From an uncultured Bacteroidota bacterium (GTDB taxonomy: Bacteria; Bacteroidota; Bacteroidia; Bacteroidales; VadinHA17), in assembly GCA_937864815.1 (NCBI GenBank), contig CALMJY010000086.1, positions 1 through 48,209 of the forward strand: 48,209 nucleotides of DNA, given 5' to 3'. The notes under the pieces were generated by a model, which was not told where the DNA came from, did not search any database, and saw only the letters and a program-made list of their open reading frames with translations. Shown here one piece after another: positions 42,440-48,209 of the stretch (positions within the stretch are counted from its first letter, which is position 1; every line of letters begins with the position of its first letter). The position numbers and the translations under genes are program-made.

Positions 42440-42541
42440 CCTCTTCCCCCAGCCCCTTCTCCCAAGGGAGACGGGGAGTATTTATTTCACGTTTAATTAG
42501 TTAAGTCCCTCCCACTTGGGGGAGGGATTTAGGGAGAGGTA
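42438..42541. repeat. Pyrimidine-rich inverted repeat in convergent gap
   Basis: ACCTCTTCCCCCAGCCCCTT...CTCCCAAGGGAG (42439-42470) pairs imperfectly with AAGTCCCTCCC...GGGAGGGATTTAGGGAGAGGT (42503-42540), spaced by an AT-rich loop. It resembles dispersed CCCTCTCCC-type repeats seen in many bacteria. It fills the gap between the convergent miaA and S9 peptidase genes and may act as a two-way terminator. Confidence 0.7.
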
Positions 42542-42542
42542 A

Positions 42543-44603
42543 CTACTTCAGATAAGTATCAAGCCATTCAAAGAATTCTCTCTGCCAGATGATTGCATTA
42601 TGGGGCTTTGTTACAAAGTGATATTCATCCTCAAAAAATAATAGTCGGCTGGGCACTCCTTTCAACTGCGCTGCCTGAAATGCTTCCAGACTCTGTGTAT
42701 AAGGGATTCTGAAATCATTGGCACCTGTTATAATAAGTATAGGTGTATCCCAGTTATCAACCATCTGATGAGGCGAAAACTTGTAGCTTGCCGGAGTATT
42801 CCAGTAAGGACCTTCAATATCTTTATCAGGGAACCAGAGCTCTTCGGTTGAGCCATACCAGCTTGTGAAGTTGAACATCCCGCAATGGGAAATAAAAGCC
42901 TTGAACCTTCCTCCATGCATACCTGCCAGGTAGAATACGGAATATCCTCCATAGGAGGCTCCTACGGCACCCAGCTTTTCCTTGTCGACAAAGGATTCTT
43001 TTGCCATTGCATCAGTGGCATCAAGATAATCCTGGATATTTGAACCTCCGTAATCACCTGAAATCTGTTCTTTCCAATCCTGTCCGAATCCTGAATTGCC
43101 ACGTCTGTTTGGTGCAATTACTATATACCCCTTAGCTGCCATCAGCTGATAATTCCACCGGTATGACCAGCTCTGGCCAAGTGGTCCCTGAGGACCGCCC
43201 TTGCAAAACAGAAGGGCAGGATATTTTTTAGACGGATCAAAGTCCGGCGGATATATGACCCACATCTGCATATCCTTACTGTCTTTTGTCCGTATGTACC
43301 TCTCCTCCACCTTACCCATTTTCACGTTATCATAAATATCCTTATTCAGCTTTGTAATCTGACTAAGGGCTCCGGTTTTTGTATCAACAACCGCGATTTC
43401 AGACGCCATGGACATTGACTGAATACCTGATACCATGACTCCTGACTTCAGATTGAGAGGTCCAAGATCATGAATGCCTTCTGTTATTTTGTCAACCCCT
43501 TTGCCGCTTATACTGGTCTTAAATATCTGTGTGGTGCCAAGGTATGCACAGGTAAAAAATAAATTCTGATCATCGGACCAGTTAATGTTTTCAACATCAA
43601 AATTCCAGCCTTTGGTCAGCCATTGTCTTTTCTTCTCTTTGATATCATAAATAAATAGCCTGTCAAGATCAGCCTCATATCCGTCTCTTTCCATGCTCTG
43701 ATAAGCGATTTTTGAACCATCAGGTGAAAATACAGGGTATTTATCATAACCTCTGTTTCCATCAGTAATATTAAGTTCTTCCGACGTTTTCAGATCATAA
43801 AGATAAATGTCTGAATTAGTGCTTCTGGCATCCGCAACACCATTGAGCCTTTTCGAACTGTATGCAATATATTTACCATCGGGGCTCCATGATATTTCTG
43901 TTTCATCAAAATATGGAGAGGTGGGTGATTCGTACCTCTGTCCTTCCATGATGTCCTTTATGCCGCTAACCTCACTGCCATTGAATGATGCTACAAAAAT
44001 GTGGCTGTATGAATAATCGCTCCAGGAGTTCCAGTGCCTGTACATCAGGTCATTAATAATCCTGACATTTGCTTTAGGGAGATTGTGTTTTTCATTTGCA
44101 GTCTGGTCTATTTTGACTCTTCTGGTAAAATAAATTTTGTTGCCATCAGGTGAGACTGAGAAGATCTCAAAATCGCTGAGCCCTGATACAGACTTTTGTT
44201 CCGATCCATCAGGATTCATTGTAAAGAGTGCGCCTTTGCTTACAAATGCAATTGATTTTCCATTATTGATCCATTGCGGAGAATTACCTCCATCAGTTGT
44301 AAGCCGGGTGGTTACCCCGTCAGCCACCGATACCTTATAAATATTGGTTATTCTTGTTTCTGTTTTGACGTCTATATCTGTTGCAGTATAAAGAACAGAT
44401 GTACCGTCGGGAGAAAGTGAAAATGTTCCCATTCGTCTGAATTTCCAGAGAATTTCAGGAGTCATTAACCCTCCGGCTTTCTCTTCAGCAGTCAGAGTAT
44501 TGTTTACTTGTGTCGTTTTTTCCTGTACAGGACCTGGTTTTTGGTTACATGAAACAAGCAGTATGGTAACAAGAACAAGTGACGGGAATGATAAATTCTT
44601 CAT
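42543..44603 (-). CDS. S9 family (prolyl oligopeptidase/acylaminoacyl peptidase-like) lipoprotein
   Basis: This 686-residue serine peptidase has a lipoprotein signal (LSFPSLVLVTILLVSCNQK, Cys 19). Residues about 50-420 form a WD40/PD40-type beta-propeller (FSLSPDGTSVLYTATD, FSVSPDGNKIYFTRR and ISWSPDGKYIAYSSKR). The C-terminal alpha/beta-hydrolase domain has the nucleophile S550 in GASYGGYS, the Asp in ITGANDFRIPY and the His in FEDEYHFVTKP. It should trim short or N-blocked peptides in the periplasm. A longer reading from 44684 would hide the lipobox, so the ATG at 44603 was chosen. A palindromic element lies in its upstream region. Confidence 0.93.
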   Translation of the reverse strand: MKNLSFPSLVLVTILLVSCNQKPGPVQEKTTQVNNTLTAEEKAGGLMTPEILWKFRRMGTFSLSPDGTSVLYTATDIDVKTETRITNIYKVSVADGVTTRLTTDGGNSPQWINNGKSIAFVSKGALFTMNPDGSEQKSVSGLSDFEIFSVSPDGNKIYFTRRVKIDQTANEKHNLPKANVRIINDLMYRHWNSWSDYSYSHIFVASFNGSEVSGIKDIMEGQRYESPTSPYFDETEISWSPDGKYIAYSSKRLNGVADARSTNSDIYLYDLKTSEELNITDGNRGYDKYPVFSPDGSKIAYQSMERDGYEADLDRLFIYDIKEKKRQWLTKGWNFDVENINWSDDQNLFFTCAYLGTTQIFKTSISGKGVDKITEGIHDLGPLNLKSGVMVSGIQSMSMASEIAVVDTKTGALSQITKLNKDIYDNVKMGKVEERYIRTKDSKDMQMWVIYPPDFDPSKKYPALLFCKGGPQGPLGQSWSYRWNYQLMAAKGYIVIAPNRRGNSGFGQDWKEQISGDYGGSNIQDYLDATDAMAKESFVDKEKLGAVGASYGGYSVFYLAGMHGGRFKAFISHCGMFNFTSWYGSTEELWFPDKDIEGPYWNTPASYKFSPHQMVDNWDTPILIITGANDFRIPYTQSLEAFQAAQLKGVPSRLLFFEDEYHFVTKPHNAIIWQREFFEWLDTYLK

Positions 44604-44663
44604 AATGATTAATTTGTGTTTACCAATTTTTTTGCCTTTCTCCATGAGGGAGCCCGGGATATT

Positions 44664-44785
44664 GAAAAAGTTATTTTTAACCACAAAGACACAGAGTTTT
44701 CACAAAGTACACAAAGGTAAAGCCTGGTTTAATATATTTCTTTGTGATCTCTTTGCTTTATCTTTGTGACCTCTGTGGTTAAATA
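44664..44785. repeat. Palindromic intergenic element, copy 3
   Basis: The left arm GAAAAAGTTATTTTTAACCAC-AAAGACACAGAG pairs with the right arm CTTTGTGACCTCTGTGGTTAAA. The internal AAGTACACAAAGGTAAAGCC also matches copy 1 (AAGTGCACAGAGGTAAAGCC). It lies downstream of recA and upstream of the S9 peptidase gene, both on the minus strand, where an RNA hairpin could end recA transcription. Confidence 0.8.
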
Positions 44786-44815
44786 GATAATAGGTGTATA
44801 TTGAATTGTAAAAGT

Positions 44816-45823
44816 CTATTTTTTAAGAGCTTCAGACACTTTAGTCTTCAGTTCATCATAGAGTTCAGGATTGTCCTTGATGATCTGTTTTACAGCATCA
44901 CGTCCCTGACCAAGTTTTGTATCGCCATAGCTGAACCACGATCCGCTCTTTTTTATAATTTCAAAATCAACACCCAGGTCAACAATTTCCCCTAACTGGG
45001 AAATGCCCTCACCATACAGTATATCGAAATCGGCCTTTTTAAAAGGAGGTGCAAGTTTGTTTTTTACTATTTTAACCCTGGTCCTGCTCCCGATTATCTC
45101 TTCACCCTCTTTAAGCTGGTTTGTTTTACGGATGTCGAGTCTGACTGATGCATAAAATTTCAGTGCATTACCTCCTGTTGTAGTTTCGGGATTACCAAAC
45201 ATAACTCCGATCTTGTCGCGAAGCTGATTGATGAATATACACGAGGTATTCGTCTTGTTTATATTGGCTGTAAGCTTTCTGAGTGCCTGTGACATCAGCC
45301 TTGCCTGAAGCCCCATCTTTGAATCACCCATTTCTCCTTCAATTTCGGCTTTTGGCGTAAGAGCTGCCACAGAGTCGATAACTATAACATCTATAGCGCC
45401 TGATCTTATAAGGTTATCAGCAATCTCAAGAGCCTGTTCTCCGTTGTCGGGCTGGGAAATAAGAAGATTTTCCACGTCAACACCCAGCTTTTCAGCGTAA
45501 TTGCGGTCAAAAGTATGTTCTGCATCAATGATAGCTGCTATACCTCCGTTTTTCTGTGCCTCGGCAACTGAATGAATAGCCAGTGTGGTTTTACCGGAAG
45601 CTTCAGGACCGTAGATTTCAATAACCCTTCCGCGTGGCAAACCTCCGATTCCCAGTGCAGCATCAAGACCAATAGAACCGGTTGAAATCACCTGGATGTT
45701 TTCAATAGCCTGGTCTCCGAGTTTCATAATGGTACCCTTGCCGAAATCCTTTTCGATTTTACCCAGGGTCACCTCAAGTGCCTTAAGTTTGTCCTTGTTT
45801 ATTTCTTTTCTTTCCTTGCTCAT
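44816..45823 (-). CDS. recA: Recombinase RecA
   Basis: RecA forms filaments on single-stranded DNA, promotes homologous recombination and triggers SOS-type responses. The 335-residue protein has Walker [11 protein letters not shown], Walker [13 protein letters not shown], loop L1 [18 protein letters not shown], loop L2 [31 protein letters not shown] and the [15 protein letters not shown] core. Length is usual, though without a long acidic tail (ends VSEALKK). It is 15 bp downstream of bcp on the same strand, an arrangement I recall from other Bacteroidales. No clear LexA box is seen in the gap. Very confident. Confidence 0.98.
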   Translation of the reverse strand: MSKERKEINKDKLKALEVTLGKIEKDFGKGTIMKLGDQAIENIQVISTGSIGLDAALGIGGLPRGRVIEIYGPEASGKTTLAIHSVAEAQKNGGIAAIIDAEHTFDRNYAEKLGVDVENLLISQPDNGEQALEIADNLIRSGAIDVIVIDSVAALTPKAEIEGEMGDSKMGLQARLMSQALRKLTANINKTNTSCIFINQLRDKIGVMFGNPETTTGGNALKFYASVRLDIRKTNQLKEGEEIIGSRTRVKIVKNKLAPPFKKADFDILYGEGISQLGEIVDLGVDFEIIKKSGSWFSYGDTKLGQGRDAVKQIIKDNPELYDELKTKVSEALKK

Positions 45824-45838
45824 AAAAAATATTTTGAA

Positions 45839-46303
45839 TTAATATTTGTACAAATCGAGTATCTGCTTTGTATGTTCTGATGTATTGACCTTGTTTATTA
45901 CTTTTTCAATGCCCCCCTTTTCATTAATGATAAAAGTTGTCCTGATTACACCGAAATAGGTTTTGCCGTACATTTGTTTCTCTCCCCACACACCATAATC
46001 GTTCAGAATCTTTTTCGATTCATCTGCAATCAGTGGAAAGGGAAGAGAATATTTTCCAGCAAATTTACTGTGTGATTTTTCGCTATCCGGACTTACACCG
46101 ACAACTTCAAAACCTTTTTTTAACAGAACTGTCTGATTATCTCTTAGATTGCATGCTTCTGCAGTGCACCCCGGGGTATTGTCTTTGGGATAAAAATAAA
46201 GGATTACCTTTTTACCTTTAAAGTCAGTTAATTTTACCTTGTTTCCGTTTTGGTCAATGCCTTCAAACAGAGGCGCTTTTGACCCTTCTTTCAACATTGC
46301 CAT
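45839..46303 (-). CDS. bcp: Thioredoxin-dependent thiol peroxidase (Bcp/PrxQ)
   Basis: This peroxiredoxin reduces hydrogen peroxide and organic peroxides with electrons from thioredoxin. The 154-residue product has APLFEGIDQNGNKVKLTDFKGKKVILYFYP followed by the active site KDNTPGCTAEACNLRDN, with the peroxidatic Cys and the resolving Cys five residues later (CTAEAC), as in the PrxQ class. The ATG at 46303 gives the normal length; a longer open frame reaches 46474 but would overlap the divergent gene and is not typical. GTAAATTTAC (46329-46338) upstream is a perfect palindrome that could be a promoter or operator part. Probable operon with recA. Confidence 0.95.
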   Translation of the reverse strand: MAMLKEGSKAPLFEGIDQNGNKVKLTDFKGKKVILYFYPKDNTPGCTAEACNLRDNQTVLLKKGFEVVGVSPDSEKSHSKFAGKYSLPFPLIADESKKILNDYGVWGEKQMYGKTYFGVIRTTFIINEKGGIEKVINKVNTSEHTKQILDLYKY

Positions 46304-46449
46304 ATCAGGTCCGATTTTGTTATTAGCGGTAAATTTACGAAGTTTGAACTGTAATAAGTAAAAAACAGGTTTATTATTATCAACACGAATCAGAGGATAT
46401 TGTTCCATAGCTTCCGGCAAAGGATATATATTATTTAGCAGTCCGAGAC

Positions 46450-48102
46450 ATGGTGAAATTAGTGAATTTTTCAAAACATTATATACTTCTTCTGATTATT
46501 CTGATCTGGTTTTTTCCATACGGACTGTTTTCCCAGGGAAATAACCCCAAGCCTACCAGACAATCTTCAATGGAGGCCTATTCCAGGGGCGATTATGAAA
46601 AAGCTTATCGTGAATTCAATGAACTGCTGAAGACTTATTCCAAAGATCCTTTATATAAATATTATGCAGCAGCCTGTCTTGTAAAGCTGGAAAGAGATCC
46701 TGCAGAAGCCGTTACTCTTATGGACCAGGCACTTGAGAGCAATACCGCAGCCCGTCCATTGCCTGAAGATGCCCTCTTCATTCTGGCAAGGGCACAGCAT
46801 CTGAATGGTGATTTTGACGCCGCTGCCGGTTCTTACAACAGGTATACTGACCAGGTAGGGAAAAAGAATGCCAGGGAGCAGGGAGTTCCTGATTTCATTC
46901 AGCAATGCCAGCAGCAAAAGGGTGCTGCTGAAAAAGTCACCCTGATACCTGTAGAGAAAAAAGAGGAAGGGATCAAACCTGCTGTTGCTGCTCCGGTTGT
47001 TCCGGTGGTTGTTGAAAAGAAGGAGCCAATTGTTGAAAGCACTTTACCACAAAAAGAACCTCTGGCCGAAAATTACTCCAGACTTCTCGATGAGGCACTT
47101 GGCTTTCAATATATGGCTGATTCAGTCAGCTTACTGATTGCTGATCAGAAGCAGCAGATGGATAAACTGCCTAATGATAAAAAGGCTGCTGCCAGATCAA
47201 AAATTGCCTCTTATGAAACTATTGCAGCCGGATATCAGAAATCAGCCGATCAGAAATATGCAGAAGCTCACAAAGCTTTAAATCCTGAGGAAGATCATAG
47301 TTCCGAAACCTCGCAAATAATTGATAATCAGAATTATAAAACTTCTGATAATCAAGGTGTTACAGGTCAGGGAGATATAAAAATCCCTTCCGACACTCTG
47401 GAGATCTACTCCTATTTCAAAGTACTTGATAAACCGGTTACAGACAAGGATGAAAAGATTGAGATTGATCCTGTCGTACCGGAAGGTCTGATATACCGGA
47501 TACAGGTAGCAGTATTCAGGAATCCCGTTTCACCTGTATATTTTAAGGGAATAACTCCTGTCTATGGTTTCAGAAATGAAGGTTCGGAACTGAAGACATA
47601 CTATGCAGGCATGTTTCGCAGGATAAACGATGCAAGGAACGCACTTGCGGAAATCAAAGGCAAGGGATTCAAGGATTCCTTTATCTCATCCTTCATTGGA
47701 AAGAAGCCTGTCTCTGCCGACAGGGCTGCGGTGCTGGAAAAGGAGTGGGGCAATAAGCCGTTTGAAAGGACTGTTAATAAATTGCCGGTTATTATTCCTG
47801 CCGATACACTTCCTCCAACCCTTGTATTCAGGGTTGAGGTTATGAGGGTTCCGAAACCGGTAAAACCCAATATTATTGAGTCGATGAAAACCCTTGCAGG
47901 GAGCAGGGGTTTAGATATTATTACACTGGAAGACAAGAAAATTGCATATTTAATCGGGAATTTTATTACTTTTGAAAGCGCTGCCGAATATGCCGATCTG
48001 ATAGTCAGGAATGGTTACCGCGATGCAAAAGTGGTAGCCTGGCTCGGAACAAAGGAGATACCTCTGGAGACAGCAAGGCAGCTTTTTGAGAATCTGAAAT
48101 GA
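46450..48102 (+). CDS. Secreted TPR and SPOR-like repeat protein
   Basis: This 550-residue protein has a signal peptide (YILLLIILIWFFPYGLFSQ). Residues about 38-150 hold TPR-like helices (SMEAYSRGDYEKAYREFNELLK, DALFILARAQHLNGDFDAAAGSYNRY). A Val/Pro/Lys linker is at about 165-205. Another helical part is at about 205-280. The C-terminal half contains two SPOR-like beta-alpha-beta units: YRIQVAVFRNPVSP...YYAGMFRRINDARNALAEIKGKGFKDSFI and FRVEVMRVPKPV...YLIGNFITFESAAEYADLIVRNGYRDAKVV. SPOR domains bind denuded glycan strands of peptidoglycan at division sites; whether these units do so is inferred. The stop codon overlaps the clpS start as ATGA. Confidence 0.7.
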   Translation: MVKLVNFSKHYILLLIILIWFFPYGLFSQGNNPKPTRQSSMEAYSRGDYEKAYREFNELLKTYSKDPLYKYYAAACLVKLERDPAEAVTLMDQALESNTAARPLPEDALFILARAQHLNGDFDAAAGSYNRYTDQVGKKNAREQGVPDFIQQCQQQKGAAEKVTLIPVEKKEEGIKPAVAAPVVPVVVEKKEPIVESTLPQKEPLAENYSRLLDEALGFQYMADSVSLLIADQKQQMDKLPNDKKAAARSKIASYETIAAGYQKSADQKYAEAHKALNPEEDHSSETSQIIDNQNYKTSDNQGVTGQGDIKIPSDTLEIYSYFKVLDKPVTDKDEKIEIDPVVPEGLIYRIQVAVFRNPVSPVYFKGITPVYGFRNEGSELKTYYAGMFRRINDARNALAEIKGKGFKDSFISSFIGKKPVSADRAAVLEKEWGNKPFERTVNKLPVIIPADTLPPTLVFRVEVMRVPKPVKPNIIESMKTLAGSRGLDIITLEDKKIAYLIGNFITFESAAEYADLIVRNGYRDAKVVAWLGTKEIPLETARQLFENLK

Positions 48103-48209
48103 AAGAGAGAACTTTACATAGAGACGACAAGCTCAGTACCGGTGGAGAATCAGCTCACTCATTCTTTATAATGACGATGTCAATACATTTGAACATGTCA
48201 TCAAGTCAC
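48099..48209 (+). CDS. clpS: ATP-dependent Clp protease adaptor ClpS, partial, apparent frameshift
   Basis: ClpS delivers N-degron substrates to ClpAP-type proteases. The ATG at 48099 opens MKERTLHRDDKLSTGGESAHS, a charged N-terminal tail of ClpS type, and shares ATGA with the upstream stop. The diagnostic ClpS motif LILYNDDVNTFEHVIKS is encoded at 48158-48208, but two bases off the ATG frame. In the motif's own frame a TAG at 48119 blocks any upstream start. One missing base around 48150-48160 would join them. The window ends inside the gene. It may be an assembly or sequencing error at an edge, or a real mutation; it cannot be decided here. Confidence 0.7.
   Translation, partial: MKERTLHRDDKLSTGGESAHSFFIMTMSIHLNMSSSH

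Noticed and set aside
42438-42541. Small RNA gene in the miaA/S9 convergent gap.
   Set aside because: The pyrimidine-rich inverted arms match a dispersed-repeat pattern, and no promoter-like element is seen.
45839-46474. A long 211-residue form of Bcp.
   Set aside because: It would overlap the start of the divergent TPR/SPOR-like gene and add 57 residues not found in the family; the ATG at 46303 gives the standard length.

Overview
The window is a typical stretch of chromosome from a bacterium of the Bacteroidota, most likely an environmental member of the Bacteroidales or a close relative. The sequence-based reasons are a fused MurF-alanine racemase gene, a DUF5686 protein with a CarboxypepD_reg-like N-terminus, a GldB-type lipoprotein, PorT-like and other outer-membrane barrels, a bcp-recA pair, and repeated TAnnTTTG sequences (the Bacteroidota -7 promoter element) just upstream of genes. 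Many starts do not have a clear Shine-Dalgarno sequence. I see no rRNA, tRNA, CRISPR array, transposase, integrase or prophage genes.

Layout. 1-4.1 kb (minus): a large DUF5686 surface protein, rsmI and a charged protein of unknown function. 4.2-7.2 kb (plus): thymidine kinase and murF-alr. 7.4-10.5 kb (minus): an outer-membrane barrel, nadE and a Crp/Fnr regulator in one probable operon. 10.6-11.9 kb: gldB-like lipoprotein (plus) facing a 55-residue two-cluster ferredoxin (minus) across a shared terminator. 12-16.4 kb (minus): an M20 amidohydrolase and a 1091-residue pseudopeptidase/beta-propeller/Omp85-like fusion. 16.7-20.1 kb (plus): DUF1573 protein, meaB GTPase and a TlpA-type thioredoxin lipoprotein. 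20.1-21.7 kb (minus): an exported sugar-isomerase-like protein. 22-25 kb: a sensor kinase/response regulator pair divergent from a small secreted coiled-coil protein whose promoter carries three 11-bp direct repeats. 25.1-25.6 kb: a 500-bp inverted-repeat element. 25.7-29.7 kb (minus): an apparently active M14 carboxypeptidase, an M14 paralogue that has lost its catalytic residues, and a 163-residue unknown. 29.8-32.3 kb (plus): a zinc-type ABC importer (znuA-znuC-znuB), followed by lpdA. 33.8-35.7 kb: an ECF sigma factor overlapped by an anti-sigma-like protein that ends in an outer-membrane barrel. 35.8-42.4 kb: lytic transglycosylase, uvrA, LOG-family hydrolase, smpB, a Yip1-like membrane protein and miaA. 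42.5-48.2 kb: S9 peptidase, recA, bcp, a TPR/SPOR-like secreted protein and the start of clpS, which seems frameshifted at the window edge.

The dominant themes are envelope biology and basic housekeeping: DNA repair (uvrA, recA), translation quality control (smpB, miaA, rsmI, clpS), peptidoglycan precursors (murF-alr) and remodelling, and metal uptake. The least ordinary items are the pseudopeptidase-propeller-Omp85 fusion, the live/dead M14 pair, the possible two-membrane-spanning anti-sigma protein, the 11-bp-phased operator beside the two-component system, and a family of three diverged palindromic intergenic elements. I did not find convincing evidence of a wholly new defence or mobile system.
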